A DNA stretch of 64,000 nucleotides from Streptococcus mitis subsp. hohhotensis (lineage in GTDB: Bacteria; Bacillota; Bacilli; Lactobacillales; Streptococcaceae). How positions within the stretch are numbered: position 1 is the first letter of the stretch; each line of letters begins with the position of its first letter. The notes beneath the pieces were generated by a model. The model ran no database searches, was not told the origin of the DNA, and saw only the letters and a list, made by a program, of their open reading frames with translations. The stretch covers positions 124,001 through 188,000 of the forward strand of contig NZ_JPFZ01000013.1 in NCBI RefSeq assembly GCF_000722775.1, given 5' to 3'. The translations under genes and the position numbers were made by a program. This document shows positions 27,831 to 37,193 of this stretch, piece after piece.

Positions 27831-29222
27831 TCAATTTTTCCCTTTAAGTTCTTTCTTAGCTTGTTCTATCTGGTATTTCACTTGGTCAAACCCTGTACCT
27901 CCCAAAGAATTTCGTCTTTGAACAGCAGTTTTAGGTTGCAAGTAGACATAAATATCCTCAGCAATGAGGGAATGATAGGTTTGCAATTCCTCCAAAGTCC
28001 AATCTTGAATATTTTTAGCAGACTTGATAGAGTCTAACACTAATCTTCCCACAACCTCATGAGCCTCTCTAAATGGCAAGCCTTTCCCTGCCAAATAATC
28101 TGCCAACTCAGTTGCATTTGAAAAGTCCTTCTCTGTCGACTCTTGCATTTTTTCCTTGTTTACCTGCAAGCTAGATAACATACCTGCCAACACATCAAGG
28201 GAATTTAAAATCGTTTCGACCGTATCAAACATTCCTTCCTTATCCTCTTGCAAATCCTTATTATAAGCTAAAGGCAAGGACTTCATGACTGTCAATAGTC
28301 CAAACAGATTCCCATAAACTCTACCAGTCTTTCCTCGAATCAACTCAGCCATATCTGGATTTTTCTTTTGGGGCATAATAGAGGAACCTGTTGTAAACGT
28401 ATCTGACAAGGTAATGAATTGGTACTCAAAGCTACACCAATTGATCATTTCTTCGCAAAAACGGCTCATGTGCATCATGAGTATGCTGGCATTGGATAGA
28501 AATTCTAAGATAAAATCGCGGTCACTAACAGCATCCAAAGAATTTGTATAAGGTTGCTTAAACTCCAGCAAATCGCTAGACAATTGGCGATCAATGGGGA
28601 AAGTCGTTCCTGCCAAAGCTGCCGCACCTAGAGGGCATAAGTCTGTATGCTTCTGATTAAATTCAAAGCGTTCACTGTCTCTTTGAAACATATTGTAGTA
28701 AGCCATCAGGTGGTGGGCAAAACTAATAGGTTGGGCATGTTGCAGATGGGTATAGCCCGACATGATCGTCTCCACATGATTTTCCGCCAAGTCTAATAAA
28801 ATACCCTTGAGATGAGCCAGTTTATCTAGGACATGGCCTAGTTGCTCCTTGAGATACAAGTGCATATCTGTCGCAACTTGGTCATTTCGAGAACGAGCTG
28901 TATGTAACTTCCCTGCAAGGGGACCGATTTTTTCTGTCAGCAACACTTCCATATTCATATGAATATCTTCGTTTGCGATATCAAAGTCAAGTTGGCCTGC
29001 CTCTAACTCTTCTAAAAGCTCTTTCAAACCTTCTTGAATCTTTTCTGACTCATTCAAACTCAAAATACCCGTCTGACCCAACATCTGAACGTGGGCTAAG
29101 GAACCAATCACATCAAATTTAGCTAATTTCTGGTCAAAAGATATACTCGCACCAAAGCGCTCTACCCAGTCTTCGACAGTACCTTCAAAGCGACCACCCC
29201 ATAATTTTGTATTCTTAGCCAT
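27831..29222 (-). CDS. argH: argininosuccinate lyase
   Basis: A 463-residue member of the fumarase/aspartase superfamily. The signature [12 protein letters not shown] is present with its catalytic serine loop, as are [12 protein letters not shown] and [10 protein letters not shown]. It splits argininosuccinate to arginine and fumarate, the last step of arginine synthesis. It follows argG by 28 bases on the same strand. Length is normal. Confidence 0.95.
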   Translation of the reverse strand: MAKNTKLWGGRFEGTVEDWVERFGASISFDQKLAKFDVIGSLAHVQMLGQTGILSLNESEKIQEGLKELLEELEAGQLDFDIANEDIHMNMEVLLTEKIGPLAGKLHTARSRNDQVATDMHLYLKEQLGHVLDKLAHLKGILLDLAENHVETIMSGYTHLQHAQPISFAHHLMAYYNMFQRDSERFEFNQKHTDLCPLGAAALAGTTFPIDRQLSSDLLEFKQPYTNSLDAVSDRDFILEFLSNASILMMHMSRFCEEMINWCSFEYQFITLSDTFTTGSSIMPQKKNPDMAELIRGKTGRVYGNLFGLLTVMKSLPLAYNKDLQEDKEGMFDTVETILNSLDVLAGMLSSLQVNKEKMQESTEKDFSNATELADYLAGKGLPFREAHEVVGRLVLDSIKSAKNIQDWTLEELQTYHSLIAEDIYVYLQPKTAVQRRNSLGGTGFDQVKYQIEQAKKELKGKN

Positions 29223-29250
29223 ATCACATCCACCTCTCTATCCAATCGCC

Positions 29251-30447
29251 CTATTTGGCGCTTTTTTGAACCTCAGAATGAACCTTGGTTGGAAGTCCCC
29301 ACAACTTAATAAAGCCAACAGCTGCATCTTGGTCAAAGGTATCTGCACTAGTATACGTCGCCAAATTTTCATCGTAAAGTGAATTTGGTGATTCCCGAGC
29401 CACGACCTGAGCGCTTCCCTTATACAGTTTGACTTTTGCAGTCCCATTGACAACTTTTTGAGTCTCTTTAATATAAGCAATCAAGGCTTGCGTAGCCGGA
29501 CTAAACCACAAAGCATTATAAATGAGATTTGATAATTCATTTTCTATAATTGGTTTAAAATGAGCCACTTCTCTCACAAGCGTCAAATCCTCAATTTCCT
29601 TATGAGCTGTCAGCAGAGTCACTGCCCCTGGGCACTCATAGATTTCTCTTGATTTAATCCCCACCAAGCGATTTTCCACGTGGTCAATCCGTCCGACTCC
29701 ATGCTTTCCAGCTATTTCATTGAGTTTTTGAATCAAATCTGCCAATTTTAACCCTTCTCCATTAAGGGAAACAGGGACACCTTCACTAAACTCAATATCA
29801 ATGTATTCTGGGATATCTGGAGCTTGCTCTGGAGAAGTTGTGATGCCAAAGGCTTCTTCTGGAGCCTGATTCCATGGATTTTCCAAAATACCACACTCAT
29901 TGGCACGTCCCCAAAGATTTTGGTCGACAGAGTAGGGATTGTCAAGGTCAGCAGGAACAGGTACTCCATTTTCCTTGGCATAATGAATTTCTTCCTCCCG
30001 AGACCATTTCCATTCACGAACTGGCGCAATCACTTTTAAATTGGGAGCCAAGGCTGCAATGGATACTTCAAAACGTACTTGGTCATTCCCCTTACCTGTA
30101 CAACCATGAGCAATTGTAGTCGCTCCTGTCTGATGCGCGATTTCAACCAATTTTTTAGAAATAAGAGGGCGGCTCAAGGCAGATACCAAGGGGTACTTTT
30201 GTTCATAGTAGGCATGTGACTGGAGAGCCACTAGCACATAATCTGTAGCAAATTCGTCCTTAACATCAATGACATAAGATTCGACTGCCCCAACCTTGAG
30301 AGCCTTATCATGGATGAAATCTAAGTCTTTCCCTTCACCCACATCCATACAAACTGCAACAACATCATAGTCTTTCTTTAACCAGGTAATAGCAACTGAT
30401 GTGTCTAAACCGCCAGAATAGGCCAAAATTACTTTTTCTTTACTCAT
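29251..30447 (-). CDS. argG: argininosuccinate synthase
   Basis: A 398-residue enzyme with the N-terminal PP-loop [14 protein letters not shown] and the family motifs [13 protein letters not shown] and [11 protein letters not shown]. It joins citrulline and aspartate using ATP. The start at 30447 ([13 protein letters not shown]) was chosen over a 17-codon upstream extension because GAAGGAAAAG precedes it and the enzyme fold begins there. It is cotranscribed with argH and probably with the binding protein gene 16 bases upstream. Confidence 0.95.
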   Translation of the reverse strand: MSKEKVILAYSGGLDTSVAITWLKKDYDVVAVCMDVGEGKDLDFIHDKALKVGAVESYVIDVKDEFATDYVLVALQSHAYYEQKYPLVSALSRPLISKKLVEIAHQTGATTIAHGCTGKGNDQVRFEVSIAALAPNLKVIAPVREWKWSREEEIHYAKENGVPVPADLDNPYSVDQNLWGRANECGILENPWNQAPEEAFGITTSPEQAPDIPEYIDIEFSEGVPVSLNGEGLKLADLIQKLNEIAGKHGVGRIDHVENRLVGIKSREIYECPGAVTLLTAHKEIEDLTLVREVAHFKPIIENELSNLIYNALWFSPATQALIAYIKETQKVVNGTAKVKLYKGSAQVVARESPNSLYDENLATYTSADTFDQDAAVGFIKLWGLPTKVHSEVQKSAK

Positions 30448-30463
30448 GTTCTTTTCCTTCTTT

Positions 30464-31270
30464 CTATTTTTCAATGGACGCTTTAAATGCATCCTCAATG
30501 AGTTTGTCTAATTCTCCAGACTCCTTCAACTTTTGAATGGTTTTATCAACTGCCTCTTTTAATTCCTTGCTATCTTTTTTCATGGCTACCGCGTAGGAAT
30601 CATCTTGCTCTTTTTCAAAATTGAGGTCTGCGATTGCTAAATCAGGATTATTTTCCACAAATCCCTTGGCAACTGGTTCTTCAAAGATAACGGCATCCAC
30701 TTGTCCTGATTTTAAATCTGTGATTAAATTCCCATTTTTAGGCAGAGATACGAGGGAAGAATTTTGAAGCAAATCTTTAGCCATCGTCTCTTGAATCGAA
30801 CCTTTCTGCGCTCCGACCTTTTTCTGCGCTAAGTCGTTGACAGACTGATAAGTGGCTAAATCAGATTTTTTGACAATGAGCTTATTTTTTGAAGTATAGT
30901 AGGGAGTTGAAAAATCGAATACCTTACTCCGTTCATCTGTCTTAGAAACACCAGATATGGCAAGATCGGCTTTTCCTGATTGAACACTAGCCAGTACATT
31001 GTCAAAACTCATGGGAGATAGTTCCAATTCGACACCTAGTTCTGTTGCGATAGCCTTGGCTAATTCGATATCTGAACCCACAATCTGATTTTTCCCATCA
31101 ACCACTTTTTGATATTCAAATGGAGCAAAATCTGGATTGAGGGCTACAACCAATTTTCCTTTGGACTTGATGGCTTCCATTCCAGCCGATTGATTGTTAC
31201 TACAAGCAAATAGTAGGGGGAGCATCACTAAACCAAACATCGTCATCAACACCTTCTTCATCTTATTCAT
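30464..31270 (-). CDS. polar amino-acid ABC substrate-binding lipoprotein, arginine locus
   Basis: A 268-residue solute-binding family 3 protein. The start at 31270 has AGGAGG upstream and gives a lipoprotein signal peptide ending LLFAC; the longer open frame lacks any signal. The body contains [23 protein letters not shown] and [15 protein letters not shown], typical of Arg/His/Lys/Gln receptors. It heads the unit binding protein-argG-argH, so an arginine or citrulline-related ligand is plausible (inference). Promoter and palindrome lie at 31311-31365. Confidence 0.88.
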   Translation of the reverse strand: MNKMKKVLMTMFGLVMLPLLFACSNNQSAGMEAIKSKGKLVVALNPDFAPFEYQKVVDGKNQIVGSDIELAKAIATELGVELELSPMSFDNVLASVQSGKADLAISGVSKTDERSKVFDFSTPYYTSKNKLIVKKSDLATYQSVNDLAQKKVGAQKGSIQETMAKDLLQNSSLVSLPKNGNLITDLKSGQVDAVIFEEPVAKGFVENNPDLAIADLNFEKEQDDSYAVAMKKDSKELKEAVDKTIQKLKESGELDKLIEDAFKASIEK

Positions 31271-31310
31271 AACAAAACCTCCTTTATGTTTATTCTTTTT
31301 TATTGTATAA

Positions 31311-31339
31311 ATAATACTCCTATCCTCATCGTTTGTCAA
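31311..31339 (-). promoter_or_regulatory. promoter of the binding protein-argG-argH unit
   Basis: On the minus strand TTGACA (31334-31339), 17 bases, TATTAT (31311-31316). Confidence 0.78.
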
Positions 31340-31343
31340 GCCT

Positions 31344-31365
31344 AAATTGAAAAATTTTTCAATTT
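31344..31365. promoter_or_regulatory. perfect 22-bp palindrome upstream of the -35
   Basis: Each half is AAATTGAAAAA read from its own outer end, and the two halves are exactly complementary over 11 bases. It abuts the -35 at a four-base distance, a typical operator or activator position. The arginine context suggests an ArgR-type regulator, but the match to known ARG boxes is loose. CodY is an alternative. Confidence 0.55.
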
Positions 31366-31476
31366 GAAACAAAAAAACCTAGAAATACTACATAAAAATG
31401 TCATTACTAGGCGTATTTATGCTATTTCTCTCTGAAAAACATGAGTATTCAGTCAGTCAAAATAAGCAGAGCTAAC

Positions 31477-32118
31477 TCATTTCCCCTTGCCCAATTCAAT
31501 GATACGATGACATTGTTGGGCTACATAAGCATCGTGGGTCACGATAATGACTGTTTTCCCTTCTCGATTCATCTCTAAGAGAAACTTCAAGACCAAATCT
31601 CTATTTTCAGGATCCAGCGAACCTGTCGGCTCATCGGCTAAAATCAGCTGGCTGGGTTTTAAGATGGCTCTAGCAACTGCAATTCGTTGTTGCTCCCCAC
31701 CAGACAACTCGGAAACCTTTTGATGCAAAGTAGATGACAAACCTACTCTCTCTAAAATCTCTTCCACCTTTTTGAGCTGGTCTTTCTTAGACAATTTCAC
31801 ATATTTCAGTGCCAGCATGAGATTGTACTCGACCGTTTCATCATCAATCAGGGCAAAATTTTGAAACAGATAAGAGATATGTTCACGGATTATTGTTTGC
31901 GACTTAGCAGAATTGACCGCTAGATTTGTCTGGCCAAAAATCTCATACCGTCCACTATAATCACCATCTATCAAACCTAATAAATTTAACAAGGTCGACT
32001 TACCACTACCACTCTTGCCAACAATGGCTACCAAATCCCCCTGATCAATCCTGAGAGATAAGTTATCCAAAATCACTTTTCCCCCAATGGTTTTGGTAAT
32101 ATTTTTCAACTCAATCAT
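31477..32118 (-). CDS. ABC transporter ATP-binding protein (MacB/LolD type)
   Basis: A 213-residue ATPase with Walker A GKSGSGKST, signature LSGGEQQR and Walker B LILADEPTGSLD. It overlaps the integral membrane protein gene at 32115 by four bases, so the two form one transporter. ABC ATPases paired with the 700-residue bacteriocin-associated membrane proteins are found next to lactococcin-type bacteriocin genes and are thought to give export or immunity. No such bacteriocin gene was found here. Confidence 0.88.
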   Translation of the reverse strand: MIELKNITKTIGGKVILDNLSLRIDQGDLVAIVGKSGSGKSTLLNLLGLIDGDYSGRYEIFGQTNLAVNSAKSQTIIREHISYLFQNFALIDDETVEYNLMLALKYVKLSKKDQLKKVEEILERVGLSSTLHQKVSELSGGEQQRIAVARAILKPSQLILADEPTGSLDPENRDLVLKFLLEMNREGKTVIIVTHDAYVAQQCHRIIELGKGK

Positions 32119-34223
32119 AAGATGCCCCCTTTCAATAACTCTACTAGACTTCTTTTCTCCATCCTAGAAGCCAAGCCTAGTACAAATAGTATATCCAAAC
32201 ATGTAAAACCTGCAAAAAGTAGGAGTGGCAAGAGCGCATGGGCAAAGAAAATCAAGACTAGAAGAGGCAGACTATAGCCCAGCAAGAGCAGAACGAGGAG
32301 AGGACGGTAGCGATCGACCAGTTTCCACCCCATAAACTTCTTGGTAATGATATCCCTGCGCTTCAACAAGAAAGTGGTAACGAGTAAAAAGTAGGAGACA
32401 ATCATACTGAGAAGAGCAAATAAGGCAAAAAGAACGTTAAAATTACGAACAGAATCCCGATAGGTATCAACCATCCCCTCTTGAATTGCTTGAATCGATG
32501 AAAATTTTAAATAGCTACCATCAGATAAGTTATCGACTAACTCTGTAATCACTTTTTGATTTTGCTCTGTATTTTCAATTTTCATCGGGTTGTTTAAACC
32601 TGTCGTTGACAAGTGAGTCTTTTCTTCCCACATCATGTCTTGATCATTTACCAGACTAATGATTGGATTGTGGAGATTATCCTTTCGCTCATTATTATAA
32701 GGGAAGAAAGACCAATCTCCTTCATAGTAGGCAATTTCTACATCCATATCTTCTATTGTTTGCTTTTGCTGATCTTCATACCTCATAGAAAGATAGGCGA
32801 TGGATTTTCCCAAGAACTGATTCTTGCCTTCTTGTCCTTTGACACTGGCTGGCATCAAAATAACTTTTTTAGTGCTGGTATCTGGTAACTTGAATCCCTT
32901 GCTCTTTAGAAAATTGCGATTGGCATAGTAAACATCCACCGTATCTGTTAACTGATATTGCTGAATCTGTTCTGATTGGACAAAATTTTTTACAGGAAGA
33001 CTGCTACTCTGCACATAGCCCGCCTGCGTTTTTTCTACCAAATCCTGATAAAATCGATAGAAATAATCTGTAGATTTCCCTGAACCTGCTAGCTCTTCTT
33101 GCCACAGATTATCATTGAGTTTGAAGGTTTCTAAGGTCAGGTAATTACCTTGACTTACCCACTGTTGCTGATAAGCAAGTTCTTTGTTTTCTTGTTCTAA
33201 ACTTCTGCCCACCCCAATCAGTAAGGCCGTCAGTAAAATAGTTGTCCCTATTTTCATCACATAATTGAAGATAAGACCAAATTTGAAAGATGAAAAACCT
33301 TTCAGCAGAGAGCTGATTGTCATTTTTTGGATTAAGAGGTAAGTCAACCAACTGATGAACAAATACAACTGTAAAAGTAGAAATTGGGATAAGAGTAAAC
33401 TTGGGAACAGAAGTTTTGGTCTGTAGTCCAGCACTAAAAATAGTCCCAAGTCAATAATAAGACTTCCACCCAAGAGAAGATAAAAATTAGTCTTTACAAA
33501 AGCAGCTAAAATCGCCCTGCTTTGAAAACCAAGTAACTTTTGAACCCCCACTCGTTTCATCTCCATCATCGGCTGATACACTGTCATTAAAATCACAAGC
33601 AAGACTGCCAAGATAAAGATAATGATAGATAGTAACAAAGCTTGATTTAGCACTCCAACCTGACTTCGGTAAGTGGGTTCTAATAAAATCGTCTTATCTA
33701 TCTGGAAAAAATCACTCCACTTTTGTAGAATGGTATCGCGATCTATCTCTTTGCTGGAGGTAATCATGTAGCGCCCATTTACAGTATGGGATTTATCCTC
33801 AATATAGGATCGGAAGGTCTGGAGTCGAATGAGTTTCACCTTTAAAAAGGTGGGAATGGTTCCTAGATTATTGGGAAGGTCCTGGTTGCTGTAGACTCCC
33901 TTCTCATTCTTTGAAAAGTCAAGAGAAGAAATCCCAAACTCTTGGTAGGGGAAGGTATCTTTATCAAAAACACCAGCCTTGACGGCCTCATCGCCATTAT
34001 CTACTTTGATAATAGAGACCTTGTCTTGACTTGCAACCTCTTCAAAAAACTGGAGAATCGTTTCTGTCGGTTTAGTGACATCTTTTAAGTACAAGTCAAA
34101 TGAATAAGTTGTCTTGCCCATCTCCTGAATCCGCACTATTTCACGTGTAACATTTACATTCAGGACAAAAAACGTAGTACACAGCAAGAGCAGGAGCATA
34201 CAAAGATGACTGATTTTTTTCAT
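32115..34223 (-). CDS. bacteriocin-associated integral membrane protein (DUF1430-type)
   Basis: A 702-residue protein with an N-terminal helix (about 6-26), a large extracellular region, three helices around residues 195-310, one near 325-345, another extracellular region and three C-terminal helices (about 590-690). This FtsX/MacB-like layout and the end ASRMEKRSLVELLKGG match the bacteriocin-associated integral membrane family. It is coupled to the ATPase at 31477. A role in peptide export or resistance is inferred. Confidence 0.8.
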   Translation of the reverse strand: MKKISHLCMLLLLLCTTFFVLNVNVTREIVRIQEMGKTTYSFDLYLKDVTKPTETILQFFEEVASQDKVSIIKVDNGDEAVKAGVFDKDTFPYQEFGISSLDFSKNEKGVYSNQDLPNNLGTIPTFLKVKLIRLQTFRSYIEDKSHTVNGRYMITSSKEIDRDTILQKWSDFFQIDKTILLEPTYRSQVGVLNQALLLSIIIFILAVLLVILMTVYQPMMEMKRVGVQKLLGFQSRAILAAFVKTNFYLLLGGSLIIDLGLFLVLDYRPKLLFPSLLLSQFLLLQLYLFISWLTYLLIQKMTISSLLKGFSSFKFGLIFNYVMKIGTTILLTALLIGVGRSLEQENKELAYQQQWVSQGNYLTLETFKLNDNLWQEELAGSGKSTDYFYRFYQDLVEKTQAGYVQSSSLPVKNFVQSEQIQQYQLTDTVDVYYANRNFLKSKGFKLPDTSTKKVILMPASVKGQEGKNQFLGKSIAYLSMRYEDQQKQTIEDMDVEIAYYEGDWSFFPYNNERKDNLHNPIISLVNDQDMMWEEKTHLSTTGLNNPMKIENTEQNQKVITELVDNLSDGSYLKFSSIQAIQEGMVDTYRDSVRNFNVLFALFALLSMIVSYFLLVTTFLLKRRDIITKKFMGWKLVDRYRPLLVLLLLGYSLPLLVLIFFAHALLPLLLFAGFTCLDILFVLGLASRMEKRSLVELLKGGIL

Positions 34224-34272
34224 AGAGATACCTCCCGTGAAGAGACGAAAGCGAGATAGGTGCAGGTACTTT

Positions 34273-34428
34273 TTATTTTTTGCTAGACCTTAAGTAGGTG
34301 TAAATAAATCCTGCACTTATAGCCAGAGTTGTCCACCATTTAAAATCAATATGCAAAAGTGAAAAGATTATAAAACTGATGATTAGCGAGGCTAAAATAT
34401 AAACAATGATTAAAATTTTATTTTTCAT
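34273..34428 (-). CDS. 51-aa membrane protein
   Basis: An ORF of 51 codons starting MKNKILIIVYILASL with two hydrophobic segments (about 4-22 and 30-44) and a basic tail (LRSSKK). AAAGGC lies upstream at moderate spacing. It sits in the gap between the genes at 32115 and 34509 on the same strand. Two-helix proteins of this kind in bacteriocin-type loci may be immunity proteins. Family unknown. Confidence 0.55.
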   Translation of the reverse strand: MKNKILIIVYILASLIISFIIFSLLHIDFKWWTTLAISAGFIYTYLRSSKK

Positions 34429-34508
34429 AGGAATTGCCTTTCTGAATGAATTCTAGTGTTTACAGCTCATTTGTAAAGTTTACAATAAGCCACTAGGGCA
34501 ATTGTCAA

Positions 34509-35099
34509 TCAGAATGTCCGTTTATCTGTCAATAATCCGAGAAAATCTTGTCGTTTCAAGTAAGAGAAATGTTTGGTAGAAAGACTTCCTTTTTGAAGTC
34601 CATCATCTCTAACCTGCAAATAATAGCTATGTTGGCTTGTTTTAATTGTCAAAAAATCGCCAAATATAAAAACTCTTTTCCAGTTGCGAATCTCAAATTC
34701 TTTCATCTCTGATTTTGGAATGCGGATAAGTCCTTGCCGCAAATCGCGATGATGCTCACTTGTGAAAGTCATCCCATTCCCAAGATTTCTTATCAGTAGT
34801 TCATCTGGAGTTACCATCACCAGCGCTATTTTAGTTAAGAAAATTTCAACTGTTGGTGGTAAAATCGCCAAGTTGAACCAAGGATGTAGGTAGCGATACG
34901 CTAAGAAATAATGAGGCTCCTCACCCAATCCTAGTTGTTTATATAAGGCCTTGACCTCACTATCTAACCTCGCTTCAAAAGACACATCCGAATGCTCTTC
35001 TTCCTTCTTCTGATTAAAATAACGCATCCAGACTAGGAAACCTATAAAGCCTATGCTAAATAGTCCTGATAAGATATATTTTAAATTGTAGTTCATCAC
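34509..35099 (-). CDS. membrane-anchored protein with PH-like region
   Basis: A 196-residue protein with one N-terminal helix (about residues 8-24), a charged linker and a soluble C-terminal half (about 85-190) with a strand-rich pattern (EIFLTKIALVMVTPDELLIRNL) suggestive of a bacterial PH-like domain; this is tentative. It lies in the second Rgg-associated cluster between two small membrane ORFs. Function unknown. Confidence 0.6.
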   Translation of the reverse strand: MMNYNLKYILSGLFSIGFIGFLVWMRYFNQKKEEEHSDVSFEARLDSEVKALYKQLGLGEEPHYFLAYRYLHPWFNLAILPPTVEIFLTKIALVMVTPDELLIRNLGNGMTFTSEHHRDLRQGLIRIPKSEMKEFEIRNWKRVFIFGDFLTIKTSQHSYYLQVRDDGLQKGSLSTKHFSYLKRQDFLGLLTDKRTF

Positions 35100-35141
35100 T
35101 TAACCTCCTGATTCACTACTCCGCCCAAAGCAGAGGCCTAT

Positions 35142-35255
35142 TTATTTTGAAAATAGTTCCATAACAACTTTAAATAAGACGGGTGTCATTAAAATTAGGA
35201 TAGTTCCTATCACAAATATCATGACTACTCGAAAAAGTTCCTTATTTTTAAACAT
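35142..35255 (-). CDS. 37-aa single-helix peptide
   Basis: An ORF of 37 codons: MFKNKELFRVVMIFVIGTIL, then a hydrophobic run and the end VVMELFSK. An AGGGGTGG ribosome binding site lies six bases upstream. It is the first ORF of the cluster on the minus strand, facing the divergent Rgg gene at 35419. It could be a peptide signal for that Rgg, a leader-less bacteriocin-like peptide or a small membrane protein. Only the position and ribosome binding site support it. Confidence 0.5.
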   Translation of the reverse strand: MFKNKELFRVVMIFVIGTILILMTPVLFKVVMELFSK

Positions 35256-35281
35256 TTTTCCACCCCTTTTCTAGCTACATC

Positions 35282-35322
35282 ATTATAGTCATTAAGCTCA
35301 TTCTAAAATTACATCAAGCTTA
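35282..35322. promoter_or_regulatory. TATAAT and inverted repeat in the second Rgg intergenic region
   Basis: A minus-strand TATAAT at 35282-35287 has no -35 at proper spacing. Upstream of it, TAAGCT (35293-35298) and AGCTTA (35317-35322) form an inverted repeat. A -35-less promoter with an upstream repeat is what an activator-dependent Rgg target would show. Confidence 0.45.
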
Positions 35323-35418
35323 TTTTACTTTTATTTTCTACTTTTTATATTACTATGATACAATATTTTTAATTGAATTTTATTATTTGTTAACTTTTTT
35401 CACGAAAAGGAGGAAATC

Positions 35419-36282
35419 ATGCGCTACGATTTTGGAAATGTTTATAAAGAAATACGTGAGTCAAAAGGTTTGACCCAAGAAGAGATCTGCGGAGATGTCC
35501 TTTCAAGAACCAGCCTATCAAAGATTGAAAGTGGCAAGGTAACTCCCAAATATGAAAACATGGAATTTCTTCTCCGACAGATTAATATGAGTTTTGAAGA
35601 GTTTGACTATATCTGCCATCTCTATCAACCTAACCAACGAACAGAAATCATGCAAACTTATCTCAATATGAGTTCTATCATTGGCAGCAGTAGTCTAGTT
35701 GATTTTTTTGAAACATGCCAAAACTATCTCAAGACCCATCACGACCTTCCTATAGAAGAAATAAGGGATATGCTGGAAATTGTCATTCATATCCGTCAAC
35801 ATGGTACAGAGCAACTGTCAAACCAAGTGAAACAGACTGTCAAAAAACTTTGGGAAAAAATTGAAAAACAAGATACATGGTATGAAAATGACCTAAAAAT
35901 CCTCAATACCATCCTTTTCAGCTTTCCTATTGAACACCTCCATCTCATCACTGGAAAAATCTTGCAACGCTTGGAAGTCTATAAAAACTACCAACATTTA
36001 TATGACTTGCGAATGGCAATCCTACTCAATCTGTCCACCATTTACTTATACCATCAAGACAAAAACATGTGTCAACAAATCTGCTATACTTTACTAGAGG
36101 ACGCTAAGAACAAGAAAAGCTACGATAGGCTTGCTATCTGCTATGTCCGCATCGGGATTTGTAGGGATGAGGCTAGACTTATCCAAAAAGGTTTCTCACT
36201 TCTAGAGCTGACCGAGGAAACTTCTATGCTGTCTCATCTCAAAAAAGAAGTAGAGATCTATTACCAAGCGAAGGAAAAATAA
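35419..36282 (+). CDS. Rgg/MutR-family transcriptional regulator
   Basis: A 287-residue regulator with an N-terminal XRE helix-turn-helix (about residues 6-62, with GLTQEEICGDVLSRTSLSKIESGK) and a C-terminal helical repeat domain, the Rgg/MutR layout. AAGGAGGAAATC precedes the ATG. It is divergent from the cluster 35255-31477 and probably controls it. No SHP-type gene was recognised next to it, so the ligand may be the 37-aa peptide or come from elsewhere. Confidence 0.85.
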   Translation: MRYDFGNVYKEIRESKGLTQEEICGDVLSRTSLSKIESGKVTPKYENMEFLLRQINMSFEEFDYICHLYQPNQRTEIMQTYLNMSSIIGSSSLVDFFETCQNYLKTHHDLPIEEIRDMLEIVIHIRQHGTEQLSNQVKQTVKKLWEKIEKQDTWYENDLKILNTILFSFPIEHLHLITGKILQRLEVYKNYQHLYDLRMAILLNLSTIYLYHQDKNMCQQICYTLLEDAKNKKSYDRLAICYVRIGICRDEARLIQKGFSLLELTEETSMLSHLKKEVEIYYQAKEK

Positions 36283-36308
36283 AAAGTCGAGGAGATTCCT
36301 CGACTTTT
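36282..36308. terminator. bidirectional terminator between rgg and the LysM gene
   Basis: AAAAGTCGAGGA and TCCTCGACTTTT form a perfect 12-bp stem with a three-base loop, flanked by A and T runs on both sides. Confidence 0.9.
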
Positions 36309-36331
36309 ACATATTATTTGTTCGTTAGTTC

Positions 36332-36952
36332 TTAATACCAGCCATTATTAAGCCAGAAGTTTTTAGCGGCTGTCCATGAACCGTAACGTCCTGCAACATA
36401 GGCATCTGCTACACGTTCTTGGTTTTCAGCTGAGTAGTCACCGTTCAAGTATGAATCTGTCAATTGGTAACGTCCGATGTAACGTCCGTTTGTAGCTGTG
36501 TAGCTACCGCCTGATTCTTTTTGAGCGATCCATTCTTTGGCTTCTGCTTCAGATCCGCTTACAGTTGAAGCAACCGTTTCTTCTGCTGCAGGTGCGCTTG
36601 CCACTGGAGCTTCTTCTGCTACTTCTGTAGTTTCTGCCACTGTAGCTGAAACAGCTTCATCTTGGGCAGCTGGAGCTTCATAAGTCGTTGAAGCTGGTGC
36701 TACTGGCGCTGCTGGACCGTCGATAACCAACTCTTGACCAACATAAATCATATGGATGTTGTCAATGTGGTTGTTTTCTGCCAATTTCTCAACAGTTGTG
36801 TTGTGAGTTTCAGCGATTTCTGAAAGTGTATCACCTTCTTTAACAGTGTAAGTTGATGATTCTTGAGCAGACACAAATGATGGAGCAAATACTGCAAACA
36901 AGGCAGCTACTCCTGCAAGAGTTGTTTTAATCTTTTTAGTTGTTGATTTCAT
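36332..36952 (-). CDS. secreted LysM/transglycosylase-like cell-wall protein
   Basis: A 206-residue protein. The signal peptide (about 1-29, cut after VSA) is followed by one LysM domain (34-77, YTVKEGDTLSEIAETHNTTVEKL), an Ala/Glu/Val-rich linker (80-135) and a C-terminal domain (ESGGSYTATNGRYIGRYQL to LNNGWY) like those of aggregation-promoting/lysozyme-like proteins, with the Glu of QKESGG as probable catalytic acid. It binds peptidoglycan. From memory the pneumococcal counterpart (spr0096) belongs to the WalRK regulon. A truncated paralogue lies at 27591. Confidence 0.87.
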   Translation of the reverse strand: MKSTTKKIKTTLAGVAALFAVFAPSFVSAQESSTYTVKEGDTLSEIAETHNTTVEKLAENNHIDNIHMIYVGQELVIDGPAAPVAPASTTYEAPAAQDEAVSATVAETTEVAEEAPVASAPAAEETVASTVSGSEAEAKEWIAQKESGGSYTATNGRYIGRYQLTDSYLNGDYSAENQERVADAYVAGRYGSWTAAKNFWLNNGWY

Positions 36953-37193
36953 ATTTGAAAATTCTCCTTCTTTCTATACTTCTATCATACCCTTTAAATA
37001 TTACTGTTTCTTGACACTTTTATGTAGAAATATTACAAAATTATTTTTTATTTCCCTAAATAATGTGTTTTTTGTCATAAAAGATACTATTTTTATGCTA
37101 TTTGAGGTATTAGAAAGGTTTTCATCTACAATTAAAGCCAAGACCTTTATTCTTTGATATAATAGAGATAAGAATTTTTATAAGGGGAAACTG

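Noticed and set aside
31373-35300. Search for a lactococcin 972-type bacteriocin gene beside the DUF1430/ABC pair
   Set aside because: No secreted peptide of about 90-100 residues is encoded; only the small helix ORFs listed.
35390-35410. TTTTTTCACGAAAAGG considered as a second parS-like site
   Set aside because: Only the core CACG is shared; the arms do not match parS.
35256-35418. Search for an SHP gene next to the second Rgg
   Set aside because: No ORF with the MKK-hydrophobic-Asp/Glu pattern was found on either strand in this gap.
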